Part shown: in pieces, positions 29,817 through 36,740 of the stretch | How the letters are laid out: each line of letters begins with the position of its first letter | How positions within the stretch are numbered: the first letter of the stretch is position 1 | From: Bryobacterales bacterium | Lineage (GTDB): Bacteria; Acidobacteriota; Terriglobia; Bryobacterales; Bryobacteraceae | DNA: 40,502 nucleotides | Direction of reading: 5' to 3' | NCBI GenBank assembly: GCA_016789755.1 | Contig: JAEUQG010000277.1 | Span: 1 to 40,502 of the forward strand | Made by a program: the position numbers and the translations under genes | The notes under the pieces: model-generated | The model's input: the letters and a program-made list of their open reading frames with translations, nothing else | Told to the model about the DNA's origin: nothing | Databases searched by the model: none

Positions 29817-29925
29817 TTGACAGGAGCCATCTTTTCTTCGATGTTGGTTCTAGGGGTTCCGGTGGTTCCGGTACCCCTGGGAACCGCCCCTGCCAGCGGG
29901 CGCTTCCGCCTACAGGAGAAAGCGC

Positions 29926-32262
29926 ATCCTCACCTTCAAGGCGTTCTTCGTCCTTTATCTGTTTCTCGCTGGTGTTCGCGAGCCCAGCCGGTCCGTCTAC
30001 GACACCTGGAATCGCTCTGCGGAAGCGGCGATCCGCGCCCAAAACTGGCCTACCCTCATTCAACGGGCCAGGCAGGGGGCCATGCTCACCGCCGGCGCAC
30101 CGAGCCAGGTGGCCTATTTCCACACGCTCGCCTGCCTCGGACATGTCCAACTGCAGCGCTACGACGATGCCCTGCGCGACGGCATCGCTGCCCGCGCCTT
30201 GGCTCTGGCGAGCCGCCGCTGGCGAATGGTAGCTCGCGCCGAGAACTGCCTCATGCGCGTCTATCGTATCCTTGGACATCAGGATCTCGCCTATCAGGCG
30301 GGCCGCGCCACCATCGCCGCCTTGGACCGCGAACCCGGCGCCCGAACCATCGAATACCGGGCTTTCTTCGCCCATGTGCTTGCCAGCCTGCGCCGCCGCC
30401 AGGAAGCCATCGAGCAGCTACACAGAGTCATCCGCGAAGCCGACACGATTCCCGTGCCCGCCAACGCCGACCAGTTCTTCATTCGCCGCCTCGAGTCGGC
30501 CAAAGCCGACGCCCTCGAGCAAATCGGGCTCATCCTTTTGCGCGACCATGAGCTGGCCCCCGCGGAACAGCTTCTGGTGGAAGCTTTTCGTATCCGCCGT
30601 CTCTCCGACCCTGGGAAGCTCAACTGGTCCTATAACAGCCTTGGCGAACTTCGCATGGCCCAGAAGCGGCCAGCCGAAGCCGCCCGTCTTTGGAATCTCT
30701 CCGTCGCCGATCGTTTCATCGGTTTTCCCCCTTGGTTTGCCCACTTCTTCAGAGCGAAGGCCAACCTCGCCTTGGACAAGCCCGCCGAAGCACTTCGCGA
30801 CCTGCTCGCCGCTATCGAATCTGTCCGTGACCTCCGCCTGCACCTCCCCTTGAGCGACGACATCCAGATCGAATCGGAAAGCAGCCTTCACAACATCTTT
30901 TCACTTGCCGTGGAAACAGCAGCCGGTCTCGGTAACCGCGACCTCGCCTTCGCCATTGCCGTGGAAAGCAGGGCGCATAGCCTCCGCGCCCGCACCGCCG
31001 CCGGGTCCGCCTGGCGCCGTCGCCTTCCATCGCGATACTGGACCACCCTCGATTCCTTGCGCCGAGCCCAATCCGCTGCTCCGTCCTCCCGGACCGCCGC
31101 CCTGCGCCGCGACCTCGCGGAGATGGAGTCGGCCGCCGGACTCGAGGCCGCGGCGCAAAACCTTCCCTCCGCACCTTGGCAGGCGCTCGCAGCGTCTTTG
31201 CCCCCTCAGGACCGTCTTACATTCTTCTACCTCCTCGATACGCGGTCGCTTCGCTGGACTATCGAGAACGGACAACTCCGCCAGGACTGGATTGCTCCAA
31301 AAGCTCAGATTCTGTCTGCCGCCGACGAATTCCGCGACGCTGTGCATGCCAGCCGGCCGCAACACCGCGATCTGGGCTCCAAACTCCATCGCGCGATTCT
31401 TGACGGTTACGCGCCGCTTCCTTCCGGGGCCGTGTGGACCATCCTCCCCGATGACCGGCTTTTCCAAGTCCCCATGGCTGCCTTGACACACTCCTCAACC
31501 GGCCGCTATCTGATTGAGGACCATGCCATTCGCCTCGCGGCCGCAGTTTCGCTCCCTCCCTCACAGCCGTCGGCGCCCGGGGGCCTGTTCGCCGCCTTCG
31601 CGGACCCGATTTCCAATCGCGCCGATGGCCGATGGAATCAGGGCGTCCGGTGGTGGAACCGAGCGGCCTCCTCTTCCCATCGGGAGGTAGCGCTCCCCCG
31701 GCTCTCCGGCAGCCTCACGGAAGTCGAACGGTGCGCCCGAGTATGGTCCAAAGGAGCCTCCCAAGTCTTTGCCGGGCAAGATCTTCTGCGCTCCCGTATC
31801 CTCCCGCCGCGCGCTGCCGTTCTCCACTTCGCCACACACATGGTGGCCCCGGAGGGGTCCCCTGAATCCGCCCCGGTCATCTTCCTCGGATTGGGAGAAG
31901 CCGCCGAGCCAGTTACGATTACCGAGTCCGATATCGAGGCGCTTCAGGTGGCTGCTGGCCTTGTCACACTCAGCGGGTGCGGTTCCGGCACGGGCCGCCT
32001 CGCCCCAGGCGCGGGACTCCTTGGCTTGACTCGTGCATGGCTGATGGCCGGCGCCAACGGAGTTCTCGCCAGCCTCTGGGCCGTTCCCGACGGTTCCGGC
32101 GCTCTCTTCGAGCGATTCTACAAATCTCTACAGACTTCCAGCATTGACTCGCGCACCGCCGCAATTTCACTGGCCAGCGCGCAGACCGGGGAAATCGGTC
32201 GAAGCCGTGTCTCTGTTTGGGGGGCGTACTTCGTGATGGGACTTGCCCACGTCGGCGATTGA
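29926..32262 (+). CDS. TPR-CHAT caspase-like peptidase-family protein with an apparent ATC start
   Basis: The C-terminal CHAT domain (about 500-778) has the caspase-type pair: HFATH (H638 the likely catalytic His) and SGCGSG (C685 the likely nucleophile), then LLGLTRAWLMAGANGVLASLW. The N-terminal half is helical repeat (TPR-like). The first ATG in frame is 30082, but the frame stays coding-like upstream: LTFKAFFVLYLFLAG looks like a signal or anchor, and YDTWNRSAEAAIRAQNW begins the helical repeats. There is no ATG, GTG or TTG between the upstream stop at 29851 and 30082. AGGAG at 29914-29918 lies seven bases before an in-frame ATC at 29926, which I take as the start (778 residues), with 30082 as the conservative alternative. 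CHAT proteins are proteases or putative proteases in signalling or death-like systems. An ECF sigma factor and a zf-HC2 protein follow. Confidence 0.82.
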   Translation: MLTFKAFFVLYLFLAGVREPSRSVYDTWNRSAEAAIRAQNWPTLIQRARQGAMLTAGAPSQVAYFHTLACLGHVQLQRYDDALRDGIAARALALASRRWRMVARAENCLMRVYRILGHQDLAYQAGRATIAALDREPGARTIEYRAFFAHVLASLRRRQEAIEQLHRVIREADTIPVPANADQFFIRRLESAKADALEQIGLILLRDHELAPAEQLLVEAFRIRRLSDPGKLNWSYNSLGELRMAQKRPAEAARLWNLSVADRFIGFPPWFAHFFRAKANLALDKPAEALRDLLAAIESVRDLRLHLPLSDDIQIESESSLHNIFSLAVETAAGLGNRDLAFAIAVESRAHSLRARTAAGSAWRRRLPSRYWTTLDSLRRAQSAAPSSRTAALRRDLAEMESAAGLEAAAQNLPSAPWQALAASLPPQDRLTFFYLLDTRSLRWTIENGQLRQDWIAPKAQILSAADEFRDAVHASRPQHRDLGSKLHRAILDGYAPLPSGAVWTILPDDRLFQVPMAALTHSSTGRYLIEDHAIRLAAAVSLPPSQPSAPGGLFAAFADPISNRADGRWNQGVRWWNRAASSSHREVALPRLSGSLTEVERCARVWSKGASQVFAGQDLLRSRILPPRAAVLHFATHMVAPEGSPESAPVIFLGLGEAAEPVTITESDIEALQVAAGLVTLSGCGSGTGRLAPGAGLLGLTRAWLMAGANGVLASLWAVPDGSGALFERFYKSLQTSSIDSRTAAISLASAQTGEIGRSRVSVWGAYFVMGLAHVGD

Positions 32263-32306
32263 TTCCCCCCCCCAACCGTGTCCGTTCGCGGTGATCCCCA
32301 CGTCGT

Positions 32307-32312
32307 TATAAT
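32307..32312 (+). promoter_or_regulatory. Candidate -10 box (TATAAT) upstream of the sigma factor gene
   Basis: CGTTATAATGAAAG lies in the 289-base gap between the CHAT stop and the sigma start. A nine-base C run at 32265-32273 also lies here. A second possible promoter has TTGACA at 32430-32435 but a poor -10 partner. No supported gene lies in the gap. Confidence 0.35.
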
Positions 32313-32551
32313 GAAAGGACGCCAGCCGCACGCCGATGCGCTGTGGGAATGGAGGCCCGCCCCGCCTCCTGGAGCCCTGCATGTTGCGCATAGTACTAAG
32401 CCCGCCGGTTTCTCAAATTGCTGAAAAAATTGACACTGGCTGAGAGAAACATCGTTGTACTACCACTTACTTATTCCTAGCGGAATACAAGACTTGGACG
32501 CACAGCAGTATCTCTGCCACTTCAGGGGTGGCTGGAAAGGACGCGGTGTGC

Positions 32552-33238
32552 ATGTTAGCAACGCACGACGACCTATCGAATAAATGCCAACACAGCTCCA
32601 ATCAGGAGCCCGATCATTCGGAACAGCCTACGGCTCCCATCGAGCTGAACCTTCAGGATCTAGTTGACCGGATCCGTGCCGAAGACCCTTCCGGCATGGA
32701 GGAACTCTACCGCATCTTTTCCAAGGGCGTCCGGTTCTATCTTTGCCGCCAACTGGGCGCGCAGGAACTGGAAGACAAAGTCCACGATACGTTTGTTATC
32801 GTCGTTCAAGCGATTCGCCGCGGTGACTTGCGCGAACCCGAACGCCTGATGGGCTTTATCCGGACGATCGTGCGGCGCCAGGTTGCGGCCCACATCGATG
32901 TCGCGATCCAAAGCCGGCGCGAGCACATGGGTCTGGACGGGACGCCCTCCCTGGTCGATGCCTCCTGCGACCCCGAGGAGAACTTCATTGTTCAGCAAAA
33001 AGCCGAATTGATGGAGAAAATCCTCGGCGGCATGCCCAAGCGCGACCGTGAGATCCTCACCCGCTTCTACCTCGACGAGCAGCCGCAGGACCAGATTTGC
33101 CGCGAAATGCGTCTTTCGGAAACCCAGTTCCGCCTTCTCAAGTCCCGCGCCAAGAGCCGCTTTGGCGAGTTGGGCAAAAAAAAACTTCTTCGTAAGCCGA
33201 TCCAATCAGTTTTCATGAGAAAATCTGCTTCCGCCTGA
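32552..33238 (+). CDS. ECF-type sigma-70 family RNA polymerase sigma factor
   Basis: The 228-residue protein has a region 2-like domain (LYRIFSKGVRFYLCRQLG, DKVHDTFVIVVQAIRRG, LMGFIRTIVRRQVA). A linker follows, then a region 4 helix-turn-helix (RFYLDEQPQDQICREMRLSE, then FRLLKSRAKSRFGEL). It lacks sigma region 3, as ECF factors do. ATG 32552 with AAAGGA ten bases upstream is preferred; GTG 32528 would add eight residues. The last part of the gene contains a nine-A run (33176-33184). The zf-HC2 gene 66 bases downstream is the likely anti-sigma partner, and the CHAT gene lies upstream on the same strand. Confidence 0.87.
   Translation: MLATHDDLSNKCQHSSNQEPDHSEQPTAPIELNLQDLVDRIRAEDPSGMEELYRIFSKGVRFYLCRQLGAQELEDKVHDTFVIVVQAIRRGDLREPERLMGFIRTIVRRQVAAHIDVAIQSRREHMGLDGTPSLVDASCDPEENFIVQQKAELMEKILGGMPKRDREILTRFYLDEQPQDQICREMRLSETQFRLLKSRAKSRFGELGKKKLLRKPIQSVFMRKSASA
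33176..33184 (+). other. A9 homopolymer inside the sigma factor gene
   Basis: Nine consecutive A residues encode the three Lys of LGKKKLLRK about 18 codons before the stop. One extra A would give an immediate TAA after KKKTSS; one fewer would give another short tail. Such runs can slip during transcription or sequencing. Confidence 0.9.
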
Positions 33239-33304
33239 CACTAGGAAGGTAAGAATCCGCTCAAGCCGTTCGAGGCGAGGGCGGAGAAAGAGGTCCTGCC
33301 AAGG

Positions 33305-33940
33305 ATGAACTACTTGGATCATTTGCACGAGGATACTCTGGAAGCCTACGTCATGGGGAAGCTTCCGGAGAACGACATTAACTCTCTCGAAGATCACCTC
33401 CTGCTGTGTGAACATTGCCAGGCGCGAACAAGGGAAGTTGAGTTGGATTGGAAAGCCAGACGCATCGCACTGCAAAGAGTGCGGGAACGCGAGGGCTCCC
33501 GTCTTTCCGTATTTCACGCCGTCTGGGAAGGCATGTTCGGTTCCCCGGCGAAAAAGACCGGCTGGGCCATGGCCTGCGCGACTGCCGCCGTTGCCATGTT
33601 CCTGCTGGTCCCATCGGCACAGGAGAACAGTTTCAGCTACCGCAACGTCGATCTATCGTCGATGCGCGGCGGTAAAGACCTGTCCGCTCCTGTTCAACCG
33701 GATGAGAGGTTGCGCCTGCACCTCGACCTTGCGGAGTTGGATCAACTCTCCGTATATCGCGTCGTCATCGTCAACGCATCGGGCGATCTGGTTTGGGAAG
33801 CCGAGCAAACAAATCCCGGTGACAACAAGCTTGTGGTAGCGGTCCCAAAGCGGCTGGTTTCAGGAACCTATTGGGTTCGTCTCCTGGATCGTTCAGCCAG
33901 CCGGCGGCTCTTGCGCGAATACCCGCTCCAACTGCAGTAA
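33305..33940 (+). CDS. zf-HC2 membrane protein, probable anti-sigma factor
   Basis: The 211-residue protein begins with a short anti-sigma-like zinc-binding motif, H31-x3-C35-x2-C38 (DHLLLCEHC), preceded by the helix EDTLEAYVMGKLPENDI typical of zf-HC2 proteins. One membrane segment follows at about 82-100 (WAMACATAAVAMFLLVP). The extracytoplasmic domain of about 110 residues has beta-strand patterns (RLRLHLDLAEL, YRVVIVNASGDLVWEAEQ, SGTYWVRLLDR) that I do not recognise. It directly follows the sigma gene and probably holds that sigma at the membrane until a signal releases it. The Shine-Dalgarno is weak (GAGGT about 10 bases away). Confidence 0.82.
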   Translation: MNYLDHLHEDTLEAYVMGKLPENDINSLEDHLLLCEHCQARTREVELDWKARRIALQRVREREGSRLSVFHAVWEGMFGSPAKKTGWAMACATAAVAMFLLVPSAQENSFSYRNVDLSSMRGGKDLSAPVQPDERLRLHLDLAELDQLSVYRVVIVNASGDLVWEAEQTNPGDNKLVVAVPKRLVSGTYWVRLLDRSASRRLLREYPLQLQ

Positions 33941-33950
33941 GCCGCGTTTT

Positions 33951-34424
33951 CTACAACAACATCTTCTGAATCAGCGCCTCCAGCGCCGTCAGGTCCGCCT
34001 CCCCCACCAAGACCTTCACCTTTTTCCCCCCTTTGTCGTAGACCAGAGAAAGCGGCAAAGCACCGCTCCATTTCGCATCCACCACCCGGACGAACGCATC
34101 TTCATTCGCCGTCTTGCGCAAGTAATGGGGCGCCGGGACCTTCACCGTGCTTAGAAACTGCCCTGCTTTGGCCTCATCCTCCGGTTCATCCGCCGAAATC
34201 GTCATCAACACCAGCCCCTTCGGGCCATATTTCTGCTGCAGTTTGACCAGTGCCGGCATCTCCGCCCTGCAGGGAACGCAATACGTTGCCCAGAAGTTCA
34301 CCAACACGACCTTCCCTTTTTGCGATGCGACCAGTTTGGCGTAGGTGGCTTCCGTCACTGCCGTCATTCCCGCCGGCCACGCCAGCGCCGCAGTCAACAT
34401 GAGGATGGTCAGGTTTCGTATCAC
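33951..34424 (-). CDS. TlpA/ResA-like secreted thioredoxin-fold protein
   Basis: The 157-residue protein has an N-terminal signal (MIRNLTILMLTAALAWPAG) and a thioredoxin fold with the active site C49-V-P-C52 in VLVNFWATYCVPCRAEMP. The cis-Pro region is GALPLSLVYDKGG. TlpA-type proteins reduce disulfides in the periplasm, for example during cytochrome c maturation. The start overlaps the redoxin stop by four bases, so it is the last gene of the minus-strand operon. The stop lies ten bases from the convergent zf-HC2 stop. Confidence 0.88.
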   Translation of the reverse strand: MIRNLTILMLTAALAWPAGMTAVTEATYAKLVASQKGKVVLVNFWATYCVPCRAEMPALVKLQQKYGPKGLVLMTISADEPEDEAKAGQFLSTVKVPAPHYLRKTANEDAFVRVVDAKWSGALPLSLVYDKGGKKVKVLVGEADLTALEALIQKMLL

Positions 34425-34963
34425 CGCATTTCCCTTTCTCTCTTTATCGTACAGCCGGTTGCCTTTGCCGACTCGCGGGAAACGGGCCGCCCGGCCAGCA
34501 CCGATTCGATGCCCTCTTTGAGGTAGGATCGCTTGACTCGAGCCGGATTCCGTGCATCGTCCAATGCCCCCTGATAGCGCACGCGCCCATCGCGGTCGAG
34601 CAGGAAAGCCTCCGGGGTCAGCGTAGCCCTCAGCCGGTCAGCCAAACCATTTTGCACATCCCGGTAGACAGGAAAAGGAAGGCCCGCCGCTTTCGTGTGG
34701 GCCGTCACATCGCGGGCGGTCTCATTCGCATTGGAGTTGACGAACAAGAACTGCACGCCGCGCGACGAATAGCTCTGCCAAAGGTCGATCATGCGGTCGA
34801 CGTATTCGTTGCTGATCGGGCAAACGGAGGAAACAAAAACTACGGCCGTAATCTTTCCCGCTAGAGAAATGCTCCGCGGTTGCCCGTCTTCGAGCAGCGT
34901 TGCCTGCTCCCACCCATGCGCCAGCGTGGTACTCAGCAGCAAAGCGGCGAAGGCCGATTTCAC
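34421..34963 (-). CDS. Secreted redoxin / AhpC-TSA-like thioredoxin-fold protein
   Basis: The 180-residue protein has a signal peptide (MKSAFAALLLSTTLAHG) and a redoxin domain with FVSSVCPISNEYVDRM (C48), the conserved element of the redoxin family that includes many Acidobacteriota proteins near cytochromes. TPEAFLLDRDGRVRYQGALDD is the family's typical second half. It has a single Cys at the active site rather than CxxC, so it may be peroxiredoxin-like or need a partner such as the TlpA-like protein encoded next. It overlaps its upstream and downstream neighbours by four bases each. Confidence 0.87.
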   Translation of the reverse strand: MKSAFAALLLSTTLAHGWEQATLLEDGQPRSISLAGKITAVVFVSSVCPISNEYVDRMIDLWQSYSSRGVQFLFVNSNANETARDVTAHTKAAGLPFPVYRDVQNGLADRLRATLTPEAFLLDRDGRVRYQGALDDARNPARVKRSYLKEGIESVLAGRPVSRESAKATGCTIKREREMR

Positions 34964-35355
34964 TTCTTCCCTTCAAGCTTCAGGTTGATGACCGCCGTCT
35001 TACGGCTGTCGAAGACGCTGAGGGTTTTGACTCCGCTTGTGACCCCCTTCCGGTCGGCCTTCACCTGATAGTCGACATCCGCGCTCAGTCCGTGGAAGTG
35101 GTACACGCCATCGTCCCGCGTGATGAACGATCGGACCTGCAGGCTCTTGGTGTCTTTCAATTGCACTACGGCGCCGCTGGCCGGGTTTTCCTGTTCATCC
35201 TTTACCGTGCCGGTGAGGCTCCGTGTCTTCCCTTCATCGTCCTTCCCCCGCTTTTCGCCCTTGAATAGGGGCGGATTCCTTTGCTGTGGAACAATTTGCG
35301 GTTCCGAGTAGAGAAATCCACAAGCCAGGAGAAAGTACAAGGAAACAATTCGCAC
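34960..35355 (-). CDS. Secreted carboxypeptidase-regulatory-like domain protein, GTG start
   Basis: The 131-residue protein has a signal peptide (RIVSLYFLLACGFLYSE) and one beta-sandwich domain of the carboxypeptidase-regulatory type (SLTGTVKDEQENPASGAVVQ, DDGVYHFHGLSADVDYQVKA). Such domains are found on the receptor class encoded at 15593 and as free small proteins in this phylum. The start is GTG at 35355, overlapping the upstream TAG by one base. It overlaps the redoxin gene by four bases. Its role is probably structural or binding in the envelope. Confidence 0.78.
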   Translation of the reverse strand: MRIVSLYFLLACGFLYSEPQIVPQQRNPPLFKGEKRGKDDEGKTRSLTGTVKDEQENPASGAVVQLKDTKSLQVRSFITRDDGVYHFHGLSADVDYQVKADRKGVTSGVKTLSVFDSRKTAVINLKLEGKK

Positions 35356-35741
35356 TATGGCTGCCCTCCCTTGGCAGGTTTCAAAGTGACATAGATATCC
35401 TGCCGCTCCGGTCCGGATACTGCGATCTCTTTGGTTTCCGGCTGGAAGCCCTCTGCCTGGAATCTCAAAGTATAGCGCAAGGCCACTGCGGGAACCCGGA
35501 AGCTGAATTCGCCGCGGCCGTCGGTGGTGGCCTTCATCTTCTTCACCTTAACAGACGTTTTCCCATCTGAGGAGGGTTCCAAGGCCACTTGCACACCGGC
35601 AAAAGCAAAGCCCGGATCGCGGAAGACGGTTCCGGCCAGCAAAGCTGTTTCGGCACCCTGTTGGCGCTTTTGCGCCTTTCCGGAGCCGCGCGCGGCAACT
35701 CCGGCAGCAATCGGAAGGAACAGAATTCTCCGGCGGTGCAT
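35355..35741 (-). CDS. Secreted carboxypeptidase-regulatory-like domain protein
   Basis: The 128-residue protein begins MHRRRILFLPIAAGVAARG, a Tat-like or basic signal, then carries a carboxypeptidase-regulatory-like beta-sandwich (LLAGTVFRDPGFAFAGVQVALEP shortened, TTDGRGEFSFRVPAVALRY, FQAEGFQPETKEI). It is related in fold to the next gene's product but not an obvious duplicate. It starts 17 bases after the LysW-like gene stop, so both are likely on one transcript. Its stop overlaps the next GTG start. Confidence 0.78.
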   Translation of the reverse strand: MHRRRILFLPIAAGVAARGSGKAQKRQQGAETALLAGTVFRDPGFAFAGVQVALEPSSDGKTSVKVKKMKATTDGRGEFSFRVPAVALRYTLRFQAEGFQPETKEIAVSGPERQDIYVTLKPAKGGQP

Positions 35742-35758
35742 GCCCGCGTCAGGGAAGA

Positions 35759-35989
35759 CTACCAGTCTTCCTCTTCTTCTTCCTCTTCTTCTTCGTCCTC
35801 GTCTTCGTCCTCGAAATCGTCGAAATCTTCCTCGTCCTCGTCGTCCTCGTCGTCCGACTCAAGTTCGATTGGGTCGACTCCCACAACACGAATGCTCGCG
35901 CCGCATTCGTCGCAGCTTAGCGGATCGCCTTCATCCAGATCTTCTTCATCCACATCAATGACGGCATCGCACATGGGGCAGGTGACCAT
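35759..35989 (-). CDS. LysW-like zinc-ribbon protein with extreme acidic tail, ending EDW
   Basis: The 76-residue protein opens like the amino-group carrier LysW: MVTCPMCDAVIDVDEEDLDE, with zinc-ribbon cysteines C4, C7, C26 and C29, then IRVVGVDPIELE. In LysW the globular part is followed by a short acidic tail ending EDWGE, whose terminal Glu carries the alpha-aminoadipate or glutamate substrate. Here the tail is some 30 residues of Asp and Glu and stops at EDW, so the usual carrier Glu is missing. GGGAGGA lies about nine bases before the ATG. No LysX, LysZ or LysY gene is nearby; the following genes encode secreted redox and beta-sandwich proteins. It may be a LysW paralogue with a different role. 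Confidence 0.75.
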   Translation of the reverse strand: MVTCPMCDAVIDVDEEDLDEGDPLSCDECGASIRVVGVDPIELESDDEDDEDEEDFDDFEDEDEDEEEEEEEEEDW

Positions 35990-36165
35990 CTATGAATCCT
36001 CCCAAAAAAGTAGACGCCCATTCTTTTTATCCGAAAGAGCGCACCGAATGCAATCCCACCCGGCAACTATTTTTTACCACGCCGCCGCACAAACAGTGGG
36101 AGAGCCAATTACCTCCAGGATAAGGGCAATCGCCGCCCGGGAACAAGTGGTGGAAACCCTCAACT

Positions 36166-36636
36166 TTACAGCTTCGTGAACCAGTGGTGAGACGTCGAAA
36201 CGATCTGCCAACCCTCGCTTCCATAGAGCGCATTGCCGCGGTCGTTGTCGGTGAGACATTCCAGGTGTGCCTGCTCCATTCCCAGACTGCGAAAGTAGTC
36301 CAGCATACCCCTGAGCATGGCCTTGCCGTAGCCCTTGTTCTGGTGCCGCGGATGCACCCCCAGCAGGTCGACAAACCCGAGCTTTGCTCCGTGATCCACG
36401 GTTCCCGTCGCCACCGCAACGATCTGCCCCTCGACTTCCCCCACCAGGATCATTTGCGAGGCGAAGACACGGTCGAGCCTCGCCTCCCAGCGCGCACGCC
36501 AGTCCATACCGTTGAGCGGACCGAACTGCGTGTCCAGTTTCTTAAACCACGTGATCGGTTCGAAGCTGTCAATAATCAAGGGCCGCAAGACGGCGAAGTC
36601 CGCCTCGGCCGCCAGCCGGAAATGAAGCGCGTTCAT
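36166..36636 (-). CDS. GNAT-family N-acetyltransferase
   Basis: The 156-residue protein has the GNAT fold: beta-4 with FVDLLGVHPRHQNKGYGKAM, whose Q/R-x-x-G-x-G/A pyrophosphate loop reads QNKGYG, then AHLECLTDNDRGNALYGSEGW, the usual C-terminal motif B. It transfers an acetyl group from acetyl-CoA to an amine; the acceptor is unknown. It lies 176 bases upstream of the LysW-like gene on the same strand, so it may be separate from that operon. The intergenic stretch (35990-36165) holds only a weak hairpin (GGGC/GCCC) and no gene. Confidence 0.88.
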   Translation of the reverse strand: MNALHFRLAAEADFAVLRPLIIDSFEPITWFKKLDTQFGPLNGMDWRARWEARLDRVFASQMILVGEVEGQIVAVATGTVDHGAKLGFVDLLGVHPRHQNKGYGKAMLRGMLDYFRSLGMEQAHLECLTDNDRGNALYGSEGWQIVSTSHHWFTKL

Positions 36637-36659
36637 ACATAGGGAAGCCTAGCGCAAAT

Positions 36660-36687
36660 GCACGCCGGCCGGCATTCCGGCCAGTGC
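36660..36687. repeat. Hairpin/palindrome between divergent genes
   Basis: GGCCGG and CCGGCC flank a CATT loop, with an outer GCAC/GTGC pair separated by short internal bulges. It lies between the GNAT start and the start of the propeller-like protein gene and could be an operator or RNA hairpin. Confidence 0.4.
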
Positions 36688-36740
36688 GCTTTACAAAACA
36701 CCGCCCGGTTGTGGTTTAATTGCACATTCGGACCCCAGGA

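Noticed and set aside
29784..30551. A 255-codon frame starting in the CHAT leader
   Set aside because: Arg/Pro/His-rich shadow of the CHAT frame. I considered a frameshift joining it to CHAT, but the ATC start with its Shine-Dalgarno is simpler.
32311..32424. A 37-codon ORF between CHAT and the sigma factor
   Set aside because: No Shine-Dalgarno, and its ATG overlaps the candidate -10 box.
28938..33940. A bacterial gasdermin system beside the CHAT protease
   Set aside because: No gasdermin-like gene is visible in the neighbourhood; the small membrane protein at 28938-29504 is polytopic and lies on the other strand.
35589..36179. A Ser-rich + strand frame over the LysW-like gene
   Set aside because: The poly-Ser is the complement of the Asp/Glu codons of the LysW-like acidic tail.
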